Assembly: GCF_000516985.1 (NCBI RefSeq)
Contig: NW_006917102.1
Location: forward strand, 558,001-622,000
Length of the DNA: 64,000 nucleotides
From: Pestalotiopsis fici W106-1
Lineage: Eukaryota; Ascomycota; Sordariomycetes; Amphisphaeriales; Sporocadaceae
Reading direction: 5' to 3'
Under the pieces are notes generated by a model. It was not told the origin of the DNA, made no database searches, and saw nothing but the letters and a program-made list of their open reading frames with translations. The position numbers and the translations under genes were made by a program. Numbering within the stretch: the stretch's first letter is position 1; each line of letters begins with the position of its first letter. Of the stretch, positions 1 to 15,394 are shown one piece after another.

Positions 1-1881
1 GCAAGGTGGCCGCCACGACCACCTCGTCTGGAGTATGTAGAATTGCTCCTCATTGAACCAGTTCTCATACGGTCAATATTGGAGGCCCGAGTCGAGCTCC
101 TTGTCATGCTCCCATTTCGGTGAACAGTGATCTTCGCATGGCTAGCAGCTGGCCCATCTAGGATACGTGAGGCCTTGTAAGGATCGTAGCTACGTATGGT
201 GGCACCATCAGTCACCGAATCAATACCATTGTCGTCGGTCGCGACGTTTGAAATGACGGTAAAACGCGATGGCGTCCTGCCATGCCGAGCAGGGAATTCG
301 AGGGTTGTGAACTTCTTGGTCCAATTTGCCGGTCGCAAAAGATGGTAGTCGCTTGCAGAAGAGGTCAAATCGCCAACGTAATTTTCCAGGCGCTTTTCAC
401 GGTAGTTGAACAGTAACCAGTAGAAAAGCTTCTGGTCGTTGGGTCTTTTACAGTCAGTTGATTGAAAGGCATGGAGGTGGTAGATGAAGTACTTACTCGT
501 CTTCGATTAACTTCGCCGCCAATTGCTTCTCATTATACGTGTGCCACATTGATTGAAGTTGACGTAGAGTCTGCATGTCAATGTCCTGCGGTGCCAGGCT
601 AGTCTCTCTTCCATACTTGCGAATGTCATTGAGATTGTCATCGTGGCGTTTTCCATTCAGGTCGTCGAGGTAGTTGTACGAGACAATCAGATCGTGCTTC
701 CATATCTGTGAGATGGTAATGCGTTGAGACGGGTTTGGCCTGAGGAGTTTTCGGAGCAGATCCTTCGCACCAGGGCTGAGATGTTTGGGTTCGGGATAAA
801 CAGCTTTCTTGGCCTTGAGAAGAAGCTTGTTCATGTCCGTGTCGTCAAATGGAAGACAGGCGCACAGGCAAGCGTAAAGAATGACGCCCACACTCCAGAT
901 GTCGACCGTTGCACCAGAGTATCCGTTGGACTTGCGGTCAACAAGTTCAGGTGCAGCATAGTGTGGGCTTCCACAAGCAGTTCTGAGCTTGTGCGTTGGA
1001 CTTTGCTGTATAGCCGCCATACCAAAGTCGGCAATCTTGACCTGTCCACTCTTGGTGAGCAGAATATTCTCCGGCTTGAGATCTCGATGGCAAATGTTGA
1101 ACGAGTGGCAATAATCGAGTGCGCTGATGATTTGTCGGAAATAGAATATGGTTTCAGGCTCTGGAAGGCTGCCCATTCGATTAATGTAGTCGAAGAGATC
1201 ACCGTTTTCGACAAATTCCAGGACAAGGTAGCTGTAAGCATGTCAGCATTTCGAATAGGAGAGATTGTTGTGGTCTGTATCCTACATTTCGGAGCGGTTC
1301 TCCCAGATATCATAAAGCTTCATGATATTGGGATGGTCAATCAGCTTCAGGATGGCGACTTCTCGCTCGATCGACAAGGGCATGCGCTTCTCCGAATTGA
1401 ACTCGGGCTGTCTGCGATCCCAGTCATCTACCGCTGCCAAGCTACCAGCCTGGGTCATTGCATGGCCATGCTTGGGCATGATTTTGACCGCTACCTGCTC
1501 TCTAGTGAGGTTGTGTCTTGCCAGTCGGACTCTGCCCGCTGAACCCTTTCCAAGAGTTCGACCGAGCTGCCAGGGTCCAATGTGCGTCTTTCTCTTCCCA
1601 CTGGACGTGCCACTCGAGGTCGACGCCTGAGAACCTCGCTTGTCAAGATCATTCTCGTCCTTGGGAACAGGCGCATGCTTCGTGGCCATCTCGTGGGGCT
1701 GGGGCTTGACACTTTGATGAGCAGATCTTGCCGCCGCTTCGGGTCGCGAAGGATTGGGGTAAGTGTTCTCGGACCGACTTGACTTTTTGCCATGTCTCAT
1801 TGATGCATTGACGACGCGGTCATTGGCATCAGCGAGGGGGGCACGCGAGGTCCGAGATTGGGGCGCTGGTCGCGAGGCCAT
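1..1881 (-). CDS. gin4: Gin4/Hsl1/Nim1-family Ser/Thr protein kinase (3' end outside window)
   Basis: Cell-cycle kinase of the septin-associated Gin4/Hsl1/Nim1 group, which in ascomycetes links septin assembly and cell size to Cdk1 control. Visible exons are 1286-1881, 497-1231 and 1-444, with 54 and 52 bp GT-AG introns that keep frame. A basic, Ser/Thr-rich leader of about 100 residues precedes the kinase fold: glycine loop GKGSAGRV, VAVKIM lysine, HRDLKPEN catalytic loop, DFG and HYAAPE. The third exon contains FYWLLFNYREKRLENY, the conserved block just after the kinase domain in this subfamily, which separates it from Snf1-like kinases. The long C-terminal tail expected for the family lies beyond base 1. 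The start at 1881 gives the first ATG of the open frame. Family assignment is firm; orthology to Gin4 rather than Hsl1 is inferred. Confidence 0.88.
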
Positions 1882-3621
1882 GACGCAAAACGTCCCGTCG
1901 CGTCAAGGGTGTATCAGAGCCAGAGCGCGCGACCAGAGAAGACTTGAAAGAATGAATGGACTTAGGTGGTTTGAAAGAATCGAGCGATAAATTGGTCAAT
2001 GGAAAAGGAGACCAAATGGGTGTGCAGGATAGAGTTTGGGGCAAACGAGGGCAGAATGGCGCGTGTTGCAAGTGAGTGTGGGAATCGTGCAGAAAGTGCG
2101 ATCTTGGCCGACTGAATGAGAAGGATGAAGGAGGAAGGGCAAGGCACAGGATCTGAAATGAGTGACAGAAACAACTCAGATACCTAGAGGTGCCATAATG
2201 ATGGTGATTTTCGAAGGTGACGAAAGGAAGAAGAAGATCTTGCGTTGTGGTGTCCCTGTTGTGTCCAGGGTTGGGATGTGGGTGTTGAGAGAGGGGGAGG
2301 GACCTCGTAGCTTCAATGCACGAAACACTGGCCACCCTCTGACTTTCTGGCTGGCCACGAATTGGAGCTCGAAGGGCGACGAGCCACTTTTTTTTGTATC
2401 ATGGTCTGAAGAATATGAATATTTCATGGACAAATGCATTTGAATAATGTCAATTGCTTTCTGGCCGTGCTCAGTGAAGGAAGAGGACCGGGACCTAATA
2501 ACACTCTGTCTCGCTCATTCAAGCATCCACATTGCTGACAGAGTGTCAAGTTACATTCATGGATTCGAAAGGAAGGCTGATATTTGCAAGATATTTATGT
2601 CAAAGGCGAGTCTAAAGGCTACCTAGGTAGATACATTGTATAGAACAGAATACTTGTGGAAGGTTGATGCTTTCATGAAATGTATTTGGTATTGGCATGT
2701 TGTGCAAATCATGCAAAGGCATAGTCTCACTCAAATCCTTGTCTCCCAAGTTACCAATCAAGCTTTCCCGATGAAAAATGCGTAAATCCATAAACTATAC
2801 AAAGTGATGAGCTCTTGTCAGTCTGCCGTGTCAAAGCAGATCTGTCTTGATGATACCAGTCGGCAACTACCTAGGTACATGCCCAAGTGCATCTTTGTGT
2901 GATTAGAGGCATTTTATACCGGCTACGGTTGGCTGCAAAACATATGAGCTGAAGATAATTGATCATTCAATGGTGCGTATCTGCAATGTTGTACTGTTGG
3001 CATTTCATTTGGCGAAGTTTGACAGAGCTTGGAAAAGCTGCGTGCTTGTACAGCATAAGTCACAACCAGTCGGTCATGCTTTTAAGTTGCTCAACAAAGC
3101 CTTCGAACATGCCAACATCACTATTGAATATTTCTTGGACATCGAAGCGTACTATTTTCTTTTTCTTCTTTTTCTCTACTTTTTTGTGTTGGTTTGGCAA
3201 CACGAACTTCATGACGGCCTTCCATCAACCACCTAGTGACGACGACTTACATCGTATAAGTCGGCAGGGTCTGGTCAACGGTCAATCTCGTTGATGCTGC
3301 CCCACATCTGCTGCACCTTGGAACTACACTAACCCATCAGGCTATGTACTCTGTACCCCCACTCTACTGCCTAGCTCTGCGCACTAAATTTTGAGCGCGA
3401 TCCACAGTCGCAATTGCTGTCAATCAACGCGGTGCGCGTCTCCAGAACCCCACGCGTCAAGTGTACCTGAACCGACAGTAGAAACTCACAAACCTCCGAT
3501 CTAGAGCGCCTGCCGGCCGACGATGCTGCGACACTTCGACGTTCTCGTCAACAGTCCTCAGGCTTAACAGCTCTACATCTTGCATAGCCTTATTCGGCTC
3601 TGATTCCACGCGCCAATCATC
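1882..3621. other. Divergent intergenic region between the kinase and SMC5
   Basis: About 1.7 kb serves as upstream sequence for both the kinase (leftward) and SMC5 (rightward). No convincing gene is seen; frames here lack family similarity and plausible splice joins. The palindrome TACCTAGGTA occurs twice (2620-2629 and 2868-2877). A T-rich tract lies near 3150-3185. Confidence 0.6.
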
Positions 3622-7236
<3,615 letters not shown>

Positions 7237-8878
7237 GTTTCTCATGTCGGTCTAGGAGGAGGGAGTGATGCCGTGGTGCTGGATGGGCAGCAGGGTGTTC
7301 GTGAAATGAGCGAGGATAAACGTCTACTAGTTGTATGTATACAAAAGGTATGCACCCCTTGCTGCTTAATGAAATTATCACGGGCTGTATCTGTTTGACA
7401 TGGCTCGTAAAACATTGATGATTGTTCTACATACTCCCACTTGCATGCTCACGAGTATATATTTCAAGTTGCTAGATGCTCTACCTAATTTGTATCGACA
7501 GCTGCGAATGGCATATTCATTGTTGCAACTTCCGCCCCCTCTAGTAAACCCAAAGCGCGACGTATTCATGGCGCTCAGTCCCTCCCGGGACACAAGCTCG
7601 CCCTCTCCTGCGTGGAACGCATAGTAGCGGACCGGTACTGCTCGGCGTCGCTCTAGCACAGTCGAGTGACATGAATTGATGTATGTGCACATACCGATTT
7701 GTGGCCTAGGCAAGACAGTGCCGTATACCATGCCGTATTCATAGTCTAGGCGCGTAGTGCTTGACCGGGACGGAGACGTCCGGCAGGATACGAATGGATA
7801 GACTTACGAATGCGACATCGGTCCGGAGGGTGTGCTCCCTGTACGGTCCTAGCCGGTCTCTGACAGAATCTAGCCGTCATTGGCACCTGCGTTGGAGGTC
7901 CCGACCAGGAAGCAAACACCAAGGAAGCTGAGCTGCGCAGAGTCGTCGTAGTTTCTGCCCCGAACGGTACCCGTGCTGTACCTGCTGAGTTTACAAAGCT
8001 AGCAGGTTCGCAAAACTCAAGTGGCTGTTGTGATTTGAGAAATCGCACCTGAAGCAGCTGTCGATTCCGGCGGGGAGATGAGCTGGTCTTTGGGAAGCAG
8101 CAGGCGGAATGCTGCTACTCGCCTGAATCTGACATCCGCAATGAGACTGCAACGGCGAGAGTGCTATCGAAAGCACATTCCTTTTCAAACACAATCGAGT
8201 GTTTCATTAAAGGCCGCACCTCCCATGACGCCCCCATTTGTTTCTCAAATATTCTCACTGCAGTCACCCAAGATGCTGAGAACAAATGTCGATTCGTTCG
8301 CCATTTCGTTGCCATAATCTCCGCACAAGATTGCCCATCAAGCGAGATTCCAGACATCGACAAATCTAATTTTGATCGTACTGTACAGCTCTGCAGATGA
8401 ATTTATCAACTTAAGCTCTAATTCCATGGCATTGGGCATGACATGTGCGAATGAAATACTTCCTCATGTTTACATTGATGGCCAAACTTGGGACTGGTCA
8501 TACCTACCTACCTCCTACCTACATACATCAAAGGTAGCGCTTCTTTCACACCTATCTAGGTACTCATTGGTCTTTACTGACTGCCTGCTCGATAGGATGA
8601 CAAGCTCAGTCCAAGTGCCTTCTGTACTCGCGGACTGCAGACTTGGAAAGCGCGTTTGACGCGACTGCCTCGAAACCAATAGTGCGACAATTCCTGCCCA
8701 CCATGCCAGGTACTTTTTTAATAATTCCGCGGCTTGATGAATTCTTCCCTTTTCTTCTTTTTCTTTCCTTCCCCACGCCCAAGACTCTCAAGCCAAGATT
8801 CTCAAATGATCTGTCATTGACATCACGGTTTACCGCACAATTGATAATAGAATACCACTTCCTTCCCCTACGTCTGCA
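7237..8878. other. Intergenic region, no supported gene
   Basis: About 1.6 kb between SMC5 and the zinc-knuckle gene. Open frames on either strand are short, lack family similarity and do not join into a gene model. A tandem cluster of CCTAC/CTACC repeats lies at about 8503-8530. A pyrimidine-rich stretch at about 8745-8780, typical of fungal core promoters, lies about 100 bp before the next start codon. Confidence 0.55.
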
Positions 8879-9851
8879 ATGAGTACCACCAACTCAGAGG
8901 TCAAAAAAGAAGACGAAGATGTAGATGAGGAGATCATCTCGCAAGCGGCTGCCTCTCAGATGGCTTCTAATGTGAAGCCGGAGCTTGAGCTTCGTCTGGA
9001 TCATACGCCAGTGATCAAGAAGGAGTACAAAGACATACCGGAAGGAATCATCTCACATGCTCCAGCCTCCGAAATGGCTTGCAATATCAAGCCAGAGGTT
9101 GAGCTTTCTCCTGATCGTAAGTACTTTTCTTCATCTTCTGGCTCATCGTAGCTCAGACCATATTTGAACCGTCAGTCTTCATGACAAATACCTGCGCCAC
9201 ACCTTGACGATATAATTACTGACTTACTCATGCAATAGTCAAGCCGAAGACCACCATCTCTACCTCTCAATACCGAGATACACCGACACGTGGTAACAAA
9301 GTGAACAAACACGAGCGACGTGTCTGTTACAATTGCAAGCAGCGAGGACATTTGGCTCGAAACTGCCGGAATACCAGCGTCATACACCATACAGTTGTGT
9401 CCCAAGGTAGATACCTGAGCACAAACCCACGCACCCCGTTCGGGCTGTACTAATAATTACAGGAGGTGTACAGCACCATTACTCTCATGTAGCGAACACC
9501 GCTTCCACCACGCCTAGCCGTGGTGATGTCAACATTTATGGCAGAAATGCTGACATCACCAAACACTGTGGCAGTAATACCACGAACGTGTTCGGTGGAA
9601 ACGGGGACATCACCATCCATGCCGGAGGTGGCATTGTGAACATTTTCGGTGGAAATGGCGACATCAACGTTTACGGCGGAAGTAGTGCCACGAACGTCTT
9701 CGGTGGAAATGGAGATATCACCATCCACGGTGAGAGTGGTACCACAACCATTCTCGGAGGAACTGGCAATATTATGATGAAACGAGGGGGCCGCATAGCG
9801 AAAATCTCCACTGGGCTTGGTCGTATTACCGTAAACGGCGTCAGTATGTAG
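8879..9851 (+). CDS. Zinc-knuckle protein with SUMO-type motifs and an 18-residue Gly-rich repeat
   Basis: I do not recognise this gene as a named family. Exons 8879-9116, 9239-9406 and 9463-9851 join in frame to 264 residues. Residues 1-79 are two copies of a unit of about 35 residues, each holding two Psi-K-x-E motifs (VKKE 8-11, VKPE 32-35, IKKE 46-49, IKPE 70-73), the consensus for SUMO attachment. Residues 109-122 form one CCHC zinc knuckle, CYNCKQRGHLARNC (CX2CX4HX4C), the kind that binds single-stranded RNA or DNA. Residues 159-264 are six tandem 18-residue units of the type N-[VI]-F-G-G-N-G-D-I-x-[IV], which resemble a beta-roll or beta-solenoid turn. No signal peptide or membrane segment is seen. 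A nuclear or RNP role is inferred from the motifs only. Confidence 0.75.
9531..9848 (+). repeat. 54-bp tandem coding repeat (six units, last one short)
   Basis: Units start at 9531, 9585, 9639, 9693, 9747 and 9801, in phase with the reading frame. The second to fourth copies are closest to each other at the DNA level; the first, fifth and last are more diverged. The repeat encodes the FGGNGDI-type units of the preceding gene. Confidence 0.9.
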
Positions 9852-10821
9852 GCTTCCTTGCATGCCGGTATCACCAGTTGGAATTGAACATCAACAGGCA
9901 TATACCAGAAGAGGCGCATCTTTAGGGTTGTCGCACTGTAGTTTACAGAGGTTTTAACCATAAGTCGTGTTGCTTGCTTAGGTCAGCTCCATATTTTTGG
10001 TACTATATTGACGTATGATGAACTACAACCACGACCATCCATGGCCGCAAAAGCATCAGCAATAATACAGTAGTATGGACTCTGCTTATAGCTGGTCAGA
10101 TGATGACAGGAGGTACCAGTAGCACCCTGCGGACAGTGATGATCATTTAGCAAAGCTCCAGCGCCACTTTCACAATGCGAACACATGTTAAGACGGGACA
10201 GATTGCTGGGTTCTCGCTTGTGCGCGTTGGTATTTCAACATTGATCCAATCGAATATGACACTCCTCTGCGCTCGACAAGGAGAAGTAATCTTGACGTCT
10301 TGGCTTTCGAAAACATGGTCCTTGAGTGGGACTCCTTGGAAGTTCGCTCTCAGGCTGAGCGCGCCCCAAGCAATTACCAGTCAGCATCGGCTTGTTTGCG
10401 GGCCCGAAAACAGATACCGGGACCATGACTGCCAATATGAGTCATGGCCAATCTTGGTATCTTGAATTGTGGGAGTTGGAGTTGTCAGACAGTAAGAAAT
10501 GGGCTCCTCACGCACCTATACAGTCTCAATTGATGGCTGTTGGTTTCAACCAAGGAATACATTTCTCAAATTCTCACCAGGTAACATCTAAGGCGCTATG
10601 TTTCACAAGAATAGGGAATCTGTGGTATGTATCCTGTCCTCAATTTCGATGTGAACTGTCTAAAGAAGCCACATAGATTCAAGATTCCATACCATCTACA
10701 GATTCACCACCCAAGGAGGCTTTGTGTTGCGTTCTGATATAAGTTTCTTGACTACGAACCTCGCAATCCGACTTCTCAGTCGTATCCAGCGTTGCAAGGC
10801 GACAATCGTAAACGCAGCCGC
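9852..10821. other. Intergenic region, no supported gene
   Basis: Tail-to-tail spacer between the zinc-knuckle gene and the GH43 pseudogene. A few open frames of up to about 95 codons exist, but none has family features, a credible start context or splice partners. Confidence 0.5.
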
Positions 10822-12611
10822 CTAGTCCCGTATTTGTCCCTGCCCGTAATATCGCCATTCACCGACGTAGGCTGGGGTGCTCCCGTTGCGCCCGTTGGTA
10901 GTCGCATAAACCCCGACGCGTGTCCCTAATTATTGTGAGTCATGCTATTCTATTCATCAGATACTGGCATCTCCCTTACCAGTATAGATTGTTCTCAGGG
11001 AGCCAGTTTTGGCGTATGCAACGGGTTGTTCCTGGGATTGATGCAGCTCAGGAGCTGCCGATAACGCGTACTGTGTAGAGTTGACTGCTTTGATCTGCAG
11101 TCGTATCAATTGTTAATTCCATCCGTCGGGAAAAGGAAACAGGGTCTCCTCGATCTCGGCAGTCTCGCTCTCGCCGCGGAACCGAAAGAATGACGCAAGC
11201 GGTGAGCCGGTTCCATTGTTTACGCTGCTGCCAGGCAAAAGGACAACACCCAATTCGACATGGTCATCTTGAGAGATATACAATGTGACGCCAGCTTCCT
11301 CATCGATCTGCTGCGGTTGGAAGTCTACCACGGCTGAGAAGCTGAATAAGGTTTCTGTTTGTCGCCGAGCAAGCAGCGTGGGTCCGTTGGGCGGCACGAA
11401 TCCAAACTCACCAGTCAAATTCTGAAACGAAGGTATCAGTCGCAGTGTATTCTCGTGTCCGGGCGGAGACACATGGTAGGACTGCTTGTCAGGGAGATGC
11501 TGGTATATGAAATGTGCCGGTATCGACGAGTTGGGGGCGAATCAATTATGTCCGGCTTGGATATAGTATCGGTGTCAGACTCTGGGCACTGTACAGCCGC
11601 CTGTAGTGGCCATCCTGACATGACGCCTCGGACTTGAGTGGCCACTGGCCAACCTTCAGCTGACCACGAGACGGGATATAGGACAGTCTCCCTGCCCATC
11701 GGCACGGCGAGATTGACCAAGTCGGCTCTCATGGCAAGCGCCACTCCCCACCAATTTCCGTTGGCGTCTGGGAACAGGTCTGCGTGTCCTACGGCCTGGA
11801 TGTATTCAGTCGTGTTTGCGTTAGTAAGGACCGGGTTCCCCGGAAAGGACTCGTAGGGGCCCGTGATTGCTTCGGATCGAGCGATGATGGCCATGTGGTC
11901 GAGGAAAGTCCCTCCTTCGGCAGCCACCAAGTAGTAGAAGGCATCCTTCTTGAGCATGCGCGGCCCCTCGAGAGACGGGCTCCCTGTGCCATTCCATACA
12001 TTGATCTGCAGGCCAATCTCGCCTGTCTCAACGTCCAGCGGTGCCAGAAACATTCCAGGACGAGAATTCATATCTCCCGCACCAAGCATATAGAACTGTC
12101 CGTCATCATCCCAGAACAGACTTGTATCATATCCGTTAAAATCAAACCGAGTCACGTCAGACCACGAACTTGAGTCGTACGGGTTGCGTGCTGTGAAGAG
12201 GACATTGTTCCACCGTGATGCATCCGAAATGTTCTTGGTGTCGTCAACAACCGTAGTGCTCACGTAAAAGGTGCCATTGTGATAGCGAATGGTTGGCGCC
12301 CATATCCCGCCTGTTTCTGAAACCTCGGTGGTGAACTCGGGCAGCTGCGAGGGCCGGTTCAAGACACTACTTATCAACGTCCATGTCTGCAGATCCTGGC
12401 TCGCATAGATTGGCAGTCCAGGAAACGCTAGAAAAGTCGAGGTGACGTAAAAGAAGGTTTGGTTCCAAGATTCCACAAAGATGCAAGTAGGATCTGGATG
12501 AAAGCCAGGCAGGATCGGGTTGGTGTAAGTGCTGTTGATGTCTTCGCGAGCCGAAGCTGCGGAAGTGGACAGAGCCCAGGCAGCAAGTATGGCGATAGAG
12601 TATAGTTTCAT
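10822..12611 (-). pseudogene. GH43 glycosidase (beta-xylosidase/arabinosidase type) pseudogene
   Basis: A secreted family-43 glycoside hydrolase broken by two lesions. The N-terminus is a signal peptide ending near AASA. The five-bladed-propeller region follows with NPILPGFHPDPT (predicted base Asp40), GYDTSLFWDDDG and the SLEGPRM segment that carries the predicted acid Glu. The frame is lost at a run of five G on the + strand (11533-11537): the family sequence continues one frame over (PNSSIPAHFIY...SPPGHENTLRL), so one base is missing. Further on, an in-frame TAA (11113-11115) interrupts the C-terminal beta-sandwich. Beyond it the family sequence resumes, passes a 54 bp intron (10926-10979) and ends with VGVYATTNGRNGSTPAY...GEWRYYGQGQ at a TAG at 10822-10824. 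Ignoring the lesions the protein would be about 578 residues, normal for the family. The frameshift alone could be a sequencing error; the stop makes true decay more likely. Confidence 0.85.
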
Positions 12612-13762
12612 GACTGCGCAAGCTCTCTGAGTTGGAATAGTGGTATCAGTATTGGTTCTACCGTGTGAATGCTACGAGGAGTAGCTCATGGTATAAGCGG
12701 TGCATATATTCGAGCGACAAGCAAATACGTCAGTGTTTCAATTGACTATGTAGCTTGAGGAGCAACCACTATCTCGTCAGTCAATAACCCGAGCTCAATA
12801 TTAAGCTGGGTTTCTATTTTGCTTTCCGCGTGCCCGATGCCGATTGATTCCCTCGTGGCCGAACCAGTTGTAGCGTTTCTCGGGGTTTTCGGGTTCCGGT
12901 AGAGCTCTCGGATGAGCCTTGTCTTGACCTTGCTACTAAGGTAGCTCCTAAGAAGGTATAGTCTCTGCAGAAAAGGGAGTAATATAAGTATATTCGAAGC
13001 GTTGGCCAAGTACGTACGACTATAGGTTCCAAAATACTCGGCATCCCGTCCGCTTTGCCCTAGATGAAATGGAAACCGTCTTGTTCTCTGTACCTAGGTC
13101 GGCAACGCGCCCACTTTATCGAGCCCTTGCGCACGCTTCAATCTCAAGTTGTTCTCTACAGAGTACCACTTGAGCAGGTATGATCGCTCGAATGCCGTGC
13201 TGGTCAGACAGTGCTGATGGTTTTATCTAGAACAAGTTTTACGCGTCAGCACATACCTATGTAGGTATGCATAAGTTTAAAGTCATTTAAAAGTTGGAAG
13301 AGCATGCGGCATGCATGTGGTTCATTGCGCTGTGCGTACGCGCTATTGGTTGTGGGGCTCGACCATGGCGCGTGGGTTGTTGGCGTTGATGCATACCAGG
13401 TACCTACTGCGCTGGTCCAATCAGTCTCGGCTTCCCCATGCCGCAACTGGCAGAACGGTTATACAATTTTGCAGGTTAGTCCTTTTATTCTTTTAAACCA
13501 TTAACGGAATACTAAATTTCAAGAACGTATTTAAAACATGGGAGTTGTGATATTTCTTTGGCATTCTAGGGTCACGTCTTGTGTTTCATTGCCTGGAAAT
13601 TGATCCCGCATGCAGGTTGGTACAGCGGTTGGCCCATAACGGCCCACAAGCCCCTGGCCAACGCTTTTCACTTCCATCGTCTCAACCTCGGACAACGACA
13701 CAGCTGTTGCATCAATACGGCGGAAGACAGTGCGCGCAAAGCTCTATTCTGCACCCAAAAGC
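12612..13762. other. Upstream region of the GH43 relic, with a 5S relic
   Basis: Noncoding by inspection, apart from the 5S-derived segment annotated separately. A minus-strand open frame (12746-13009, 87 codons) ends close to the 5S segment. It has no feature I can assign and may be repeat-derived. Confidence 0.5.
13012..13075 (+). pseudogene. 5S rRNA 5'-half relic
   Basis: The segment reads like the first half of fungal 5S rRNA, with the nearly invariant CTCGGCATCCCGTCCGCT block followed by TGCCCTAGAT. It begins with an ACGTACGAC form of the usual ACATACGACCATAG 5' end. The internal promoter half and the 3' half are not recognisable beyond a weak trace to about 13110, so it is unlikely to be a working gene. 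It matches 43713-43773 over the same block. Confidence 0.75.
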
Positions 13763-15394
13763 ATGGCCTGCGCTATCACTTTTGCCTATTTGACCCGAGT
13801 CCTGCAGGTTTTACTGCTATTTAACACGCGGCCATCTTTTGCATTCTCGCATCGTGCTGACGGGGACAAGGCCAGGGTCGCGGACCTGTCAACGTCGTCG
13901 GACAGAATGTTTCCAATCGTACCAGATTATGTGACTAGCCATGGTAAGAGCTCACCATGCTCCATCAACAGTATGCTTCAATTATGCTCGGCACTGTGGT
14001 TTCGGGCGGCCTGTGTTGGAATGCAATACTAATCTATACACTTTACAACACAGCACCGCTTGTGCGACTGCATTCGCAAGATTCGGTTCGTCCATCTGAC
14101 ATAGCCCAGCACCTGCAGCACACCACACCCATGCTGAAGATGGCCTCCGTAGCCGGTTTGCCTGAGCTCGACCTGGATAACCTGGGTTTGCTGAATGTGA
14201 TGTCCGAGGGCGCTGAAAAAGTTGCACTCACTGCCATTGATGATATTATAGATCTGCCCGTCTGGCTGAGGGGGGAGACACCCGATGAAATGGGAGCACT
14301 ACGTAACTCTACTGCTTGTGTGGTGATCCTTGTCGGATCCGAGAAGGATTCTAGCGACTTTGATGCATTCTACTTTTATTTCTACTCGTACAACCGGGGC
14401 CCTAACATCACCCAGGTATTAGCACCTATCAAGGGTCTAATTGAGGACAGTCTGGAAGGCGGCATGCATTTCGGAGACCACGTTGGGGACTGGTAAGTAT
14501 TCATTACCGCCATTCCATCCACTCTTAGGCCACTGCCATTTACTGATGATTATCTGTGCCCAGGGAGTATAATATGGTTCGCTTCCGTAAAGGGCGGCCT
14601 ACTGGACTCCATTTCAGTCAGCATTCCGATGGAGCTACATATGACTGGGACGACCCAAGTCTATCAAAAGATAACGGACGGGTGCGTCTGCATCATCGCT
14701 ACATTTTAAATGTCATATAATGTTAACATAAAGATAGCCTTTGGTATACAGCGCATACGGCTCTCATGCAAACTACATATCTGCCGGGTAGGTCTGCTGC
14801 GACACGTTTATAAAAATGAATTCCAACTAACGCATTCATGACTTTAGGGATCACGTCCATGATTCTGTGTTACTCGACTACTGTGATGCAGGTCAATTAT
14901 GGGACCCAGTTTCCTCGGCATACTTTTATCATCTGGAGCCTGTCACTTTTGAGCTAACTCGAATGTTCTTATTCGATCCACCGAAAGAGTCCAATCTCAC
15001 GTCGTTTGTCTACTTTTCCGGTCTCTGGGGCGATCTACAGTATGAAGATGAGGATACTCGCCAAAGCACGGTTCCGTATTTTGGCTTGAAACGCTACGTC
15101 TCTGGTCCATCAGGTCCAATTACAAAGCACCTCGTAAGAAGAGGACTTTTCCCTGACCAACGTGAGAGAAAGTCCTGGTTGCAATGGGGTATTGGCATTT
15201 TCATGTCACTATACCCTTGCTGCCTACGTGGATGGAAAGCGTGGGCATCGGGCACAATGATCATTGTGATATTGATCGTAATAGTGATCATGGTTCGGTA
15301 CGCTGTGAAACAGTCTCAGTTAAAGGGGCGAGGATACAAAAAGATCGAAAGTACTGAGGACATACCACCCAACGACATTGAGAACAGTGGATAA
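13763..15394 (+). CDS. Vps62/TDA6-family protein with C-terminal membrane anchor
   Basis: Member of the fungal Vps62 (DUF946-like) family, whose yeast members are linked to vacuolar sorting but lack a known biochemical activity. Exons 13763-13943, 14054-14492, 14564-14681, 14738-14787 and 14848-15394 join in frame to 444 residues. Diagnostic blocks are APLVRLHSQDSVRPSDIAQHL, DAFYFYFYSYNRG, FGDHVGDWEYNMVRF, GLHFSQHSDGATYDW and YGSHANY, which are spread over exons 2-4 and support the joins. The N-terminus has a hydrophobic signal-like segment. A strong transmembrane stretch (MIIVILIVIVIMV) lies near the C-terminus, followed by a charged tail. Frames upstream of 13763 start only with GTG, so this ATG was chosen. 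It converges on the HET gene. Confidence 0.85.

Noticed and set aside
724..1542. 272-codon plus-strand frame
   Set aside because: It is antisense to the kinase exons, which carry all the kinase motifs, and has no family features.
1829..2335. 168-codon minus-strand frame overlapping the kinase start
   Set aside because: Low-complexity sequence rich in Ser, Pro and His without a domain. It overlaps the start of a clear gene in another frame.
9450..9863. 137-codon minus-strand frame over the 54-bp repeats
   Set aside because: It is the antisense reading of the tandem repeats. The plus frame has the zinc knuckle and consistent splicing.
10392..10676. 94-codon plus-strand frame
   Set aside because: No similarity, no splice partner and a poor start context; treated as noncoding.
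12746..13009. 87-codon minus-strand frame next to a 5S relic
   Set aside because: It could be repeat-derived, but no domain is recognisable and no second part was found.
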